From: Chlorops oryzae
Lineage: Eukaryota; Arthropoda; Insecta; Diptera; Chloropidae
DNA length: 64,000 bases
Assembly: GCA_020466095.1 (NCBI GenBank)
Contig: CM035806.1
Location: forward strand, 31,813,571-31,877,570
Reading direction: 5' to 3'
Under the pieces are notes generated by a model. That model was not told the origin of the DNA and did no database searches. It worked only from the letters and a program-made list of their open reading frames with translations. This document shows, in pieces, positions 32,789 to 43,560 of the stretch (the first letter of the stretch is position 1; each line of letters opens with the position of its first letter). Both the position numbers and the translations under genes were made by a program.

Positions 32789-34220
32789 ATATGGGCAATT
32801 CCATGAGAAAGTGAACCTGGGTGTCTTAAAATTAAATAATTAAAATTTGATTTCGCTCTAAAAAAAAAACCAAAGGGTAAAATATCTGAGAACCGTTTTT
32901 CCATACATTTTTTTAAGAGCAACAATGTATCTTTTTTGAACGAATTTTTTCTTTCTATCATGTCAACATTGACGAAACCTTTTTCGCTATTTGCGAATAC
33001 TAAAAAAGTGTTTTGAAGTGCGAAATTAATTCTACGGTGTGTCTCCTTTTCAATAAGATTGATTTTATCCAACATAACAAAAAAAATGTAAATATTTTCG
33101 AAGCATGATTTTTCTGGTCCCACCACCCGTGACAATAAAACATTTAAATTTGTATTATTTCTTACTGACTTTTTGGTTTTGTCTGAAACTTCTTATTTTT
33201 TGAGGTATCTAATGTTACTGAATACATTTTCCTATAAATTGTTTTCCTGTTCTGTGTTTTGTTCACAGATTGTATCAAAATGTAGTTGTGTCCCATCCGT
33301 GACTGTCACTGGTGGGACCAAAATTGACACGGGTGAGACATCTCTTAAAGTGGTCTTACTGTGATTTAAAACAAGTGAAATATATTAAAAAAATTCTTTT
33401 ATATTATTTTATGCATTATTTTATTTATTTGTTGCTGCTGGTTTTTTTTTTTTTTTTTTTGCTTTGTTCCATTAGGTGCTTTTTCAATCTTCCGAAAGAC
33501 AAAAGATGGAATTTGGCACTTTCACTTCCTAAGATTCAATCTCATCATTATTTCAAAGACGCCAGTAAAGAAAATTTAATAACATCCCTTACATATCACT
33601 CAAAACCTGTCACATGTAGGGCCTTTCAACTAACTGCAGCACAAATATATACTGACACAGATGGAAGTGATTGGAATGAGTCAGACTGTGAGACTCTAGC
33701 TTCTATTTATAAAAAAAAGATGTTCATAACTTTGTAATAAATGAAATTGTTTATTATAAATAAAATTGCTAATTTAAAAAAAAAATCGTACTTGTCCCAC
33801 CCGTGACATTACATTGTCCTCCCCGTGACATTACATTTTTAAGTTTTTTGTAAGAAGGAAAAGATAGTTTTGCTTAATTCTTTACATAAGTATTTAACAG
33901 CTTAGAATCTTTTTCTGTAAGAAAACAAGCTATTATAATCGAAATGTCAAATACATTCGCAGACTTTCCTTTCAAAGCGGTTCCTTTTAGAGCTGAGGTT
34001 CAAAATTTGTCCCGCCCGTGACAAAACTAAATTCCTCATTTATTTCCAAAACTAATAAAATTTTTGAAATTTTTCGTCAACTGGATCAAATTATAGAATA
34101 TTCTTGTTCGTATTATAGAAGACTTTCCCATAAATTCGATACATATAACATAAAATATGAAGAAGAAATTAAAAGGTTTTAGTTGATCTGTCCCATCCGT
34201 GACGTTGGAATTTCCCATAT
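32789..34220. mobile_element. Unclassified element studded with TGTCCCAYCCGTGACA motifs
   Basis: The ends are inverted, ATATGGGCAATTCCATG at 32789 and TTGGAATTTCCCATAT at 34220, with TA at the junctions. Inside, the motif GTCCCRYCCGTGACA recurs in direct orientation at about 33116, 33288, 33792, 33815 (GTCCTCCCCGTGACA), 34008 and 34190. Inverted partial copies lie at 33311-33319 and about 33326-33340. The element also holds a splice-acceptor-like site and an 87-codon frame at 33476-33737. I do not recognise the superfamily. Confidence 0.55.
33476..33737 (+). CDS. Exon-like frame with 3' splice site, stop and poly(A) signals
   Basis: A long T tract ending GCTTTGTTCCATTAG is a strong 3' splice-site look-alike. 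It is followed at once by an open frame from TGC at 33477 to TAA at 33735-33737. The residues are mixed rather than low-complexity, for example CFFNLPKDKRWNLALSLPK and TDTDGSDWNESDCETL. AATAAA words follow the stop within about 25 nt. A possible upstream exon (acceptor GTTCACAG at 33261-33269, donor at about 33332) would join in a different phase. It may be a captured host exon or a relic of the element's own gene; family not recognised. Confidence 0.35.
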
Positions 34221-35327
34221 CCTTTTTTTTTTCATGTAGTCCCCCGCCTTGTTTACGCCTTGTTTCCATGATTTTTCTTTGTTTCAATTATATATTCGAA
34301 TTTTCCATGAAACCATTTGCGTGGAAAAGAAAAAATTTCCCCTTCATGTGGTTTTCACCAAGAAAATTTGTTCTTCCCGTGCCGCCCCCGCCCCGCCCCG
34401 TCCAGGCGGCCAGAACGTATTTGCAGCAATTATTTATGTTTTGTGCACATATAAATTCTTTAAGTGAACGTTAATTTTGCTCCTTGATGTGGTTTGGAAA
34501 TTAAGTAAAAGATTGCAGTTATTCTTACTTTTATTCTACTAAATTCCGCGGTCGCGCTTAAATATGAGTTTAAGACTTAATACAAATAACATAGATACAA
34601 ATAAAAACTGAATTCAGAAGGAGTTCCAAAAAAAGTGAATCACATGAAAAATAGTTGGAATGAAAATATTTTCCTACAAATTACTATCAAGTATCGAAAT
34701 TAAAAGCAAGAATTTATTTAAGTGCAAGAAGAGAAAACAGAGTGGGTCGAAAAGTGGAGCGGGAGGCGGAAGAAAATGACAAGCCATTTTTGCAGGAAAA
34801 AGAATTTTCGCTTTCAAGTATCTTCTCGATTGAATGTCAACAATTTGAACAGTTCCAGCAACAAAGTCAACCGTTTTTCCACATTGTTGCATCTCGATTG
34901 GTGTGGTTTTTTTTTTTTTTTTTTGTTTTTTTTTCCTTTGAAAAAAGAAACGAAATTTTTCAATTACTCTAAGAGTTCAAGTGAAGCTGGAAAAATACCA
35001 CTTCCTGGCCGAGTTTTTTCAGTAAACATTTCAAAATTTTTGTTCAATTGAACATATTTATCGGTAAAGAGATTGTTTAAAGATAGGTATATCGACGTGT
35101 TGGATAATAGCTCACAATCAAAATGTCTTAAAAGTGACAGTCCCGCTAACAAAATTATGCACAAATGTGAGCACTCAAAAAGTACTTATACATAAATCGA
35201 TAACGATAGAAACGTATGACAATCGAGAGAAGTTGCTATAAATAAGTCTTGAAATGACGTTGATCGTGCCGCCACGAGGGTATTTTATATAGTTGTATAA
35301 AAATGAGAGGATCACGTAGTAACTTAC
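34221..35327. other. Spacer
   Basis: A GC-rich patch (about 34379-34410) and T-runs. From about 35100 onward it would be intron of the candidate gene at 35328-35700 if that exon is real. Confidence 0.4.
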
Positions 35328-35700
35328 CTTGGGATTCTGGTGGAGCCACGTGGTTGATGCAGTGGTGTTGGGATGAAAGGAAGGCGCAAGAAAGGAGCCT
35401 CGTTGTGTTTTGGTCGTGTTGTGGAATGCGGAGACGTGGCAGGGCGTTGAAGTTCGGTGATTTGGAGGGGACGGACGGTAACACGCGCGATACGCGGGTC
35501 GCGAGCACAATTTGAATGGCTTTGGAATTCGATTTGGAACGATATACGCTTGCGATATCACGACTTTTACACTTTCACGACTCTTCCTTTCAAAGTCTTG
35601 AAGAACTTGATGATGACAAAGATGTGTCATCGTCACCTTCGCTAGGTGCTGCGCCTCTTCGTATTTGCAAGCAAGCAGCAAAGTAAAACTACTATTGTGT
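35328..35700 (-). other. Candidate 5' exon with consensus splice donor (minus strand)
   Basis: The minus strand reads CCCAAG|GTAAGTTACT, a near-ideal fly donor with the intron beginning at 35327. The preceding ~370 nt are clearly richer in G+C than the surrounding DNA and stay open in one minus-strand frame. The in-frame ATG lies near 35630, and the protein would be rich in Ser, Thr, His and Pro. Base composition and donor suggest a first exon or 5' leader of a gene whose next exon is not identifiable here. A chance donor in a GC island remains possible. Confidence 0.4.
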
Positions 35701-36186
35701 TAGTGTGCCCAGCAGCACTGTTGTAGATCGAATTAAAAACTAGCCTCGCACAGTGTTGCTAATGTGCTGTTTTTGACGGCTCTGCCGCCCTGTGCAGTGT
35801 TTCTGCTATTTCCTGATTTTGGCTCTTAGTCCGCGTTCACACAGGTACAACGGCGAACTCGGACAGACAGCATGTTCGCATTGTGAAGTAAGAGGAATTT
35901 CTTTTGCTTCGGAATCCTTCGATGGTGAAGGAAGACTTTTGTAAAAAGCGAAAAATGCAAAAGGATTACGATAAAATAGGATATGAAAGAGATTGTAGCA
36001 ACAGTAGCAGCACAGGTGGGGATATCTATTTGAAATAATGCATCAGGGATGATTGATTAGGGGTTTCTTCTCGTTTTGAGGAACTAATGCATAAACGGGA
36101 TTTTTCGTAACCATTTTTCTATAAAAAAAAGTACGATTGATCACTGAGTATATCATATCACCTTGTTTGCAATTAGGCGACTATAA
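35701..36186. other. GC-richer spacer, possible promoter region
   Basis: Moderately GC-rich to about 35880, upstream of the candidate minus-strand exon, then AT-rich. No TATA or other clear element identified. Confidence 0.35.
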
Positions 36187-36654
36187 CTTCCCTCGCTCTC
36201 TCCTTCTATATCTCCCTCTCGCTCTCTCTCTCGCCTCTTTCTTTCTTCTCCCTCTCACTTTTACTCTTCCCCTCTAACTCTTCCTCAATCTCTCCCTATC
36301 CCTCTCTCTCTCTCCCTCTCCCTCTCCCTCTCCTTCTCTCTCTCCCTCTCCTTCTCTCTCTCCCTCTCCCTGTCTCTCTCCCTCTGTCATCCCCCTCTCT
36401 CTACCCCTCTCTCTCCCCCCTCTCTCTTCCCCTCTCTCACCCCCCCCTAACCCCTCTCTATCACCCTCTCTATCCCCCTCTCATACCCCCAAACCCTCTG
36501 TCTAACCACCTCTCTCTCTCCCCCTCTCTCTGTCCACCTCTCACCTCCTGTCTTTATCTGTCTTCGGCTCCCTCCCTCCCTCCCTCGCTCTCTGTCACAC
36601 TCTCTCTCTCTCTCTCTCTTTCTAACCTCCACTCCACTCTCTCCTTCTCTGTCT
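36187..36654 (+). repeat. Polypyrimidine (CT)n tract, ~465 bp
   Basis: Almost pure C/T on the plus strand, built from CTCTCCCTCTC and CCCCCTCTCT variants. Potential triplex- or H-DNA-forming sequence. Open frames across it are artefacts of composition. Confidence 0.95.
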
Positions 36655-36730
36655 CGTAAATAGGTACTGCGTACTGTTTTAATTTTGTTTTGCTTTTATG
36701 TCCAACATTTATTTAATTTGAAATTCATTG

Positions 36731-36963
36731 TTAATGGCAACATTTAAGTTCTGTTAGCTGTAAGCAAGATGCAGCTCGTCCGATGCCTGCAACAAATGAA
36801 CGTGAAAGTTTGACTTTCGGAAAACCAATTAAATTATTTACAAACTTACCGTCCTTTACCTCGGAGGGCTCGCTGACTGCATGAACTTGGGGTAACGTTA
36901 TTAAAAAATTTTCGGTTGCAATGGTTTGGCGCAAACGGTTTTGATGAACACGATAATGAGATT
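36731..36963 (-). other. Candidate exon pair with a 63-nt intron (minus strand)
   Basis: The minus strand has GGACG|GTAAGTTTG (intron start 36849) and TTCATTTGTTGCAG|GCATCGG (intron end 36787). This is a 63-nt intron, the commonest size class in flies. Joining the exons keeps a frame that ends at TAA (36731-36733), giving residues like LPQVHAVSEPSEVKDG then IGRAASCLQLTELK. The upstream limit is a stop or AATTAG acceptor near 36965. Product unrecognised. It lies upstream of, and on the same strand as, the candidate exon at 35.3-35.7 kb. Confidence 0.35.
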
Positions 36964-37207
36964 GTTTCAACTAATTATTTTAACGAGTACCGAAAGTTTT
37001 GCTAATTTTGACTAAATTTTCTCTTTTTTAATGAGGTTTGTTCGTTTGGTAATTTTTGGGAAATAAGCTCTCTCAAACGCTTCATCCAGCCAGCGGGCGA
37101 CGGGGGCAGCAGCTTCGTTTAAAGTGGAATGATTTCAACAATTTTGTTTCCTTCTTTTTTTCTTGTCTATAGGTAAATTTGCCACAGAGACCACAGAGCT
37201 GTTTTTA

Positions 37208-37385
37208 TACCCGACACACTCTGTGTCGAGTGTATATTGCGTTTGTGTGGTTGTGTGTAACATCCAGAACCAGTCGAGATAGACCATACAAAATATATAT
37301 AGAAATGATCAGCGTCACCAGAGATTCGATTTAGCCATGTCCGTCTGTCCGTCTGTTTGTCTGTCTGTCTGTCCGTCTGTCTGTC

Positions 37386-37420
<35 letters not shown>

Positions 37421-37842
37421 TTGTATACAGTTTTCTTATCGAAGGAGTTGAGCTATCTTGAAAAAATTTGGTATGCGTGCTCACGGGAACATGAGTAAGA
37501 ACAAGTTCGAGAATGGACCCGATCGGACCATTTTTAGGGGTACCTCCAGTACTAGGGTCTGCCACAAAAATCCCAAAACTGCCTCAAAATCGGACTTTTT
37601 CGAAATATTTTAATGAAACTTACAATTTGACCGTATATTTAAGCCTCCGATTATAATTAAACAAAAATTGGAATAGTGGGCGTGGCAAACGGGCAGTTTT
37701 CATAAAGAAATTTAACAAAACGCGGTATATGGGGCCCCTTATGGCCTTAAATAACTCTTGATATGAAAAACTATTTGAACATGTGTGTCTGTGTCGGGTA
37801 TTTTATTGTCAGGCTCGCCTGACTATAACACCCTTACTTGTT
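37208..37842 (+). mobile_element. Helentron-type element (DINE-1/mini-me-like), copy 2
   Basis: Same family as the copy at 13.5 kb: 5' TACCCGACACACTCTGTGTC, a long GTCY microsatellite (about 37338-37422), GTGGGCGTGGC, the inverted TGTGTCGGGTA, the 3' hairpin GTCAGGCTCGCCTGAC and the end CCCTTACTTG before a T-run. The 3' ~50 bp are virtually identical to copy 1, implying fairly recent activity. No coding capacity. Confidence 0.8.
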
Positions 37843-38735
37843 TTTATATTTTGATTTATTTATTTATCACTCCCCTTGAGCTAAATAAAAGTAAGGAGCA
37901 TATTTCATTGAATTATTACCGACATCTCGTTTCGAACGAATTTTATTCGCTCGTTTGCTCTTTTTCGACATGGAAATATTCTTTAAGAATGAGATGCGAG
38001 TGTGTAAGCAATGTTAAGAGACATCCTTAGATTTTTACATAAAAGCGAAATATCCTAGGGTCACAAAAACAAAAAAAAAAAAAAAAAAACCGAGTCTCAA
38101 AGTCAAAGAGAAATTTGAATTCGATCAAAACCCACACGTTTGCGAAATTGCTTAAAATAAATAGAACCAGGCAAGTCTGGAATAAAACCAATACATATTC
38201 CCAATTTCTTGGGGGAAATAAAAAAAAAAAAAAATTAAACCTAACATTTATCAATGCACTATGGAGCTTAAATATAAGACAAAAATTCAATTAGGCCTTT
38301 AACTAATTTTGGACCAAATTTTATAACTAAACGCATCCGAACAAAAAAATAATAAAAGTATTGAGGAAAATTTCAGCAGCTCCGAAATTACACAGAAAAA
38401 AAAAATATATATTTAAGTGGTCTAATCATACCTTGTTTTTTTTTTTTCATTAAAAGATGTACTTAGTTCCAGTTCCGGTCCTATAACCCACTAGGGATAA
38501 TGGAAGCTAAGAAGAAGAAAATGATTCCAGGACGAACGCAGTCCTAAAAGTGCTTCTTATGAACATTTTGTTTCTTTATACGGTGGCGGTTGAAGCTAAT
38601 GGCTAGCCGGGGCTATTTTGTAAGGTCCCAAATAGCAAAGGGTCCGGATTTCTGAAATAAATGATCAAAAGTCTCTTTCAAATAAAAGCACTCTCCCAGC
38701 TACCATTCGGAAGATTCTTTTATCAAAAATCACCT
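37843..38735. other. AT-rich spacer
   Basis: Homopolymers. CCCAGCTACCATTCGG near 38697 resembles the end of another CCCAGC-type element seen inverted at 62.55 kb. No gene. Confidence 0.4.
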
Positions 38736-39020
38736 TTATGAGTCTCCTTCAAAACCTCTCCCGATAAAATAGAATCATTTTTAATCTGAAAACAAGCGCA
38801 TTTTATGATTATTTTAATCAGAAATAGGACTGGGTTAAAGCTTCATCCGGATGTAATTCCAGGCCACATGACACTTTTATCCGTCGGTGTCTTTATGATC
38901 TACTTCAAAACTCTCCCGATAAAGAATTCATTTAAGAAAACAAGCGCATTATGGTTATTTTAACAAAAAGGACTGGGTTAGCTTCATCCGGATGTAAATT
39001 CCAGGCCATCATGACACTTA
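38736..39020 (+). repeat. Tandem duplication of a ~130-145-bp unit
   Basis: 38736-38879 and 38891-39020 share, in order, CTTCAAAAC, CTCTCCCGATAAA, AACAAGCGCATT, AGGACTGGGTTA and GCTTCATCCGGATGTAA. A further small duplicate, GATGGCGTCAGGAAACTTGA, lies at about 39022 and 39114. The two units have diverged by several indels. Confidence 0.85.
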
Positions 39021-39907
39021 TGATGGCGTCAGGAAACTTGATTTATACTTATTTTCGTGGAGATTCAAAAACAAAAAACAAAAAAACGTCCAAGAAAATC
39101 GCATCAAATTAATGATGGCGTCAGGAAACTTGAATATATTTAACATTAATAAATAACAGGAATGATCATTAGATGAGGAAAAATCCCTGAAATAGAAAAA
39201 AAAAACGTTGTCTTATAAATAAACGGAATGCATAAATCTAACAAAATTTGATGTGAAAACTGTTTTCCGCTCAATTGAATCGCAGACCTAACGACTTCGA
39301 AGATTGTCAATAAAACTTTATTTAATTTCTTAATGGATCCCAATAATTTTTTTGTTTTTGTTTGTTTTACTGTTTAATATGAAAAACAAAACCAAAGCAA
39401 AAAAAAAAAAAATCAAAAAACAAAAAACAGAAATCAAAAGCAATGCTCCTCTTGCCAAATATCCTTATTTTTGTCGCTCAATCAGCGTGAGCTTGCAAAT
39501 TTCTGTCTCGACATTTTAATTTCGATATCGCAAATGCCTTCGAGGCACTCGGAGAGCATCCAGCTGACTGTAATCGCATAAAATGCCTAAATGGAAAAGA
39601 AATTGAAGGAATATTTATGTTAACCGAAAATAAATTAATGAACCATATAACAGCTTTTAATGTGCTGCTGGCGCAGAAGGCGAACTTATCATTTTTCGTT
39701 CTATGAATTGGCGGAATGTAAGCTGTTATATCATCAAAGGAGATAAGGCAATACCAGCTGGATGGAAAAGGCTCAAATGAAGTAAGGATATGTACTATCA
39801 AACACTACGCATTCACAATATTATCAATCAAGTTTGAAATTTAATTACTCATGAATTTATTTGACAAGAAAAATTAAAAAAAAAAAATTTTTTATAAAAA
39901 AAAACTA
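39021..39907. other. AT-rich spacer
   Basis: No gene supported. The minus frame 39478-39801 (107 codons) shows no recognisable domain. Confidence 0.4.
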
Positions 39908-40499
39908 TTAAGGGTGTTATAGTATACAATAGCCGAAATATATAGATATATAGCAAGCTATATATATATATATATATTATTTAACATACCACGTCCATTT
40001 CTTATGCTGACTTCTTTTCAGTAACTTTATGAACACCGCCATTTTGCCACGCCCACTTTTCCGATTTTTGGAAATTCATTCAGAGGCCTGGAAAAAATCA
40101 AATTTTAATGAAATACCTCGAAAAATTCAGCTTTTAGAAATGTTTTTGTGCATGTTTGTAACATACCTACCCTTAAAATTGGTCCGATCGGGTACATTCT
40201 CAAACTTGTTTTTGTTCATGTCTCTACCCATACGCGCACCGAATTTCTTCAAGATAGTTCAACTCCTTCGGTAATAAAACCTAATACAGCTGGACAGATA
40301 GATAGACACACATACAGATATACAGATAGATATATAGACAGACAGCTAGAAAGACGGACGGACAGCAGGACATAGCTAAATCAGATCTCCTGGTGACGCT
40401 GATCATTTCTGTACGTATTCAGTATAGCCTACCACGAATAGTTCTGAGTGTTACACACCAACGCAATATACCCTCGGCCCAGAGTGTATCGCGTATAAA
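39908..40499 (-). mobile_element. Helentron-type element, copy 3 (diverged)
   Basis: Reverse orientation. AAGGGTGTTATAGT at the left mirrors the 3' end ACACCCTT, a TA-rich tract (about 39955-39977) follows, CCACGCCCAC lies at about 40058, a decayed GTCY/TAGA microsatellite at about 40290-40370, and the 5' end words GCAATATACCCTCGG at the right. Diverged enough that the 3' hairpin is not obvious. Confidence 0.65.
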
Positions 40500-40854
40500 A
40501 GTGCTCAATGTACTATTTATGTATTAAAAATTAATAAATCACACCAAGCCACGTTCACCTTCGATTGTAACTGATTCAAAGTCAATCAACTTCAATGCAG
40601 CACAATCGTCTCCGTGTCACTAATTGTCGCTAATTGAGGAAGCATTGGGACCTAAACCTCTTACGTCAGAAGTGACCGAACCGTCTTCAGTCGAGCTTCA
40701 ATGAAGGGAGATGGCATGAAAGTGTGCAGAATGCTATCAGTTTGAACAATGCATTTCAATTTTAAGTATCGATTTCAATCAATTTCAATTGAAGTCCTAC
40801 TAGGTACATATATATCTGAAATGAATTAGATTTTTCATTTACGTATTTGGGTCA
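40500..40854. other. Spacer
   Basis: Contains repeated ATTTCAATTTTAAG/GATTTCAATCAATTTCAATT words near 40750-40790. No gene. Confidence 0.4.
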
Positions 40855-41035
40855 GGTTACATTAGGTTAATGTGGCTGCCACCATGAAGGATGGCACACG
40901 TACATAGGTCTCCCATGGACCCGTTGTGATGCCATAACGGAAGTTGGACAACACAAATATCCACGACCGAAATGGGACTTGAAGCCGGAGCCTTTCGTAT
41001 CGAAAATTGGCATCTCGTGAAAAATGTCCCAAAAA
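40855..41035 (-). mobile_element. tRNA-derived SINE, copy 3
   Basis: The minus strand carries GAGATGCCAATTTTCGATAC and the B-box-like GGCTTCAAGTCCC, aligning with GAGATGCTAACTTACGAAGC and GGGTTCAACTCCC of copy 2. The tail on the plus strand reads GGTTAATGTGGCTGCC and CCCGTTGTGATGCCA, like the others, and continues into CAGGTTACATTAGGTTA. Truncated or eroded at the tRNA end. Confidence 0.6.
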
Positions 41036-42997
41036 ACAAAAAAAAAGCCAAAAAAATGCATTAATAATGATGGAAAAACGTGGTTAAAATATCCAAATTA
41101 TTGTACCTGAAAGAATATTCTCAAACATCTTTGATTAGTGCCCGAGAAATCATATGAAATAATGTTTGTTTTGAAATCATTTTTTTAAATATTTGCTTTC
41201 GAATTGAATTTTCGAGAGCAATGAGTACGAAGTAGCCCCTCGAAAGCATTCATAAAAGATCTTAAGGGCATTTTCCAGCGGAATGATCTTGGTTAATTTA
41301 GCGGATTTTTTTTTTTTTTATCGCATTATTTTTTTTTTGCCGTTTTTGGGCAAATATTTTTTCCGAGCCCTACTGCTATCACGAGGATAATAGAACATAT
41401 TTAAATTCGACACCGTGAAAGTAAACCTTAAAAAATTGTAAGCCTTCACAAACTAATCTCAATTATGGCTATTAGAAAATCTTGCTCAAGATGTCCCTAA
41501 ATGGACACACGAGCACCACGACACAAGAATGAACAGACTTCCCTCATACGAGAATATTCTAAATATTGTCATGCACACTTTTGGGTTCTGAGCCAAATCA
41601 ATCTACTAAACTTCAATAAGGACAATTTGTAAGCGCACAATTTTTTGGAAAATTAAATATTTTAAATGAAAAAAATTTATGCTCCCTCGACGTTTGACAA
41701 CGCATCCAATTCACATTTCAATGAACTGAATCGCTTTAATGCATCGCAATGGGCCACAAAAAGGAATCCTTTGAATTCCTAATTCAATTTCACGGCACAG
41801 CACAACAATATCGATGTCGCATTTGTCATGCGATTTTAAGTCGCTTAAACTGTTTCGCTTCTGATTCAACAGGGCAGGGCGCACGAGAGCAAGGAAAAAG
41901 TGAAAGAAAGAAAAAAATGGGGAAAAAAGAAAATTGAAAATGGAAAATGGAAAATAGAAAATAGAAAATAGAAAATGCAAATGGAAAATGGAAAATCGAA
42001 AATGAAAAACGTGAGAGTGGAAAAAGCCAAAATAAAACCGATTCGCCCCAACAATGACAATAAAAAAGCGTTTGTTGGTCAACGTTTATAGCATTTGGAA
42101 TGCCCGGGCAGCGGCAAATATAAAAAAAAAAAAAAAATACAAATAAAAATTTCATTGTTTACGGGGGTCAATAATTTTTTATCGAAACCGTAAGCCTTTG
42201 AACTCTCTCTGTGATTTTATTTTCCCTTGTTCAATGGAGTTGTTGTGCCGCGCATTCAAGCGGCTTCAAGCGGCAATAAATGCTAATAAATACGAACATA
42301 TTTTATAAACATTTTACACATAACTTACTTTATGCTTTATGCTTCGGCTTAAGTAAATGCTCAATATTCATTCACGAGGATATTTCAAAACAACAACAAC
42401 AACAACAACACAAAAAGACTCCATGAATCGCTATGAAAATGAACATCTGACACACATGCTGATAAGAATTATGATATCAGAGCAGCAGAACGAAGCTCAT
42501 TTCCTAGCTAGAAAATTTTCTTTTTTCGCATGATATTCCCTTTTATAATTTTTTTTATGAGCGAAAATCCTCGCTGACTCCTGTTCCTCCGAACCGAAAT
42601 TTCGTATTTTTCGCATTGTTAGAGCTCAAGTTAATGTTTACAGCCCCAATAAATGTTATTTTTATATTTGAAAAGTTCAGTACTTTATCTGACTTTTGTA
42701 GGCCCCTTAATGTTTAATATATTTAATATTATATATTTATAGAGAACATTTCGTGTTAGTATAAATTTGCACTTGATTGATGCACTGCGATTAGGGGTCG
42801 GTGCGTGTTAACGTTGATGTCGAGAAAATTGCCGAGGGTGAGTGGGGAGCAATGTTTCGACATTTTTCCGTTCAGTGTCGAATGTGTGAAAATGAAAATA
42901 AAACAGAACAACAACAAAAATGTCAATGAACTTTTTGAGGAGAAAATGTGAACGAAATGGAAACCAAATTTAAAAATTTTTGTTTTTTTTTACTTAA
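41036..42997. other. AT-rich DNA with simple repeats, no gene recognised
   Basis: Contains a GAAAATG/GAAAATA heptamer repeat (about 41930-42008) and a CAA microsatellite (about 42390-42411). Long minus-strand frames at 41711-42155 are translations of the heptamer repeat (FSIFHFPFS-like) and are not genes. Confidence 0.5.
41930..42008 (+). repeat. 7-bp minisatellite (GAAAATG)n
   Basis: About eleven imperfect heptamers alternating GAAAATG and GAAAATA, with one interruption near 41978. Confidence 0.9.
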
Positions 42998-43560
42998 CCC
43001 TTTATCGCGCAAGAACAAAAACAAAAAAAAAAATCTAACCTTCTTTTTCATTAACAACAATATAGAATTATTTTTGATACCTTTATAAAACCATTTTCTG
43101 TTTTAAAAAAAATGTTTGCGATCATCGCTTGGCGCTACCGGATTAATTTTAAGTAAATCAAACTAAAAAATTTGGCTTTGAAAGGGTTTTTTTAAACGAA
43201 TTATAATAGAAATGCATTTACTGAAATTTATGAAGCCTACCTACCCTAAGGCATAATAATTTGCGCAATAAGATGTGGGCCCGGGTGCTAAGACATAAGC
43301 AGCTGTGCATAAAAACTTGCTTCTGCATTCGTCTTTGCTTCTATTTATGCCTTTTCCGTTTACAAACACGGATTTGTTATGTTGCTCGTTAAACCGAGTG
43401 CCTACGCTCAAGCGAGATATGTGCCATTTTGCTCGTTATATAAGCTACTCAATGGAAAGAATTTCCATCTTCATTAAATCCGAATCTCGCTGTTGCGTTA
43501 AATCGTTAAATCGGAAGTCCCTTGTATATATAATACATATAAATATCATGCAGTAAAGGG
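42998..43560. mobile_element. piggyBac-type MITE, TTAA-flanked
   Basis: The left is TTAA|CCCTTTATCGCGCAAG and the right GCAGTAAAGGG|TTAA (43561-43564): a perfect TTAA target duplication with CCCTTTA ends. It is 563 bp with no transposase frame. The terminal similarity is short, so this is assigned by target site and end sequence. Confidence 0.65.

Noticed and set aside
36447..36632. Arg/Glu-rich minus-strand frame
   Set aside because: It is translation of the complementary GA repeat of the polypyrimidine tract.
37167..37565. 132-codon minus-strand frame with RTDRQTDRQTD
   Set aside because: This is the GTCY microsatellite of a Helentron-type element translated on the opposite strand.
41711..42155. 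Overlapping 64-123-codon minus-strand frames (Phe/Ser-rich)
   Set aside because: They follow a GAAAATG heptamer repeat read in three frames; no domain or start context.
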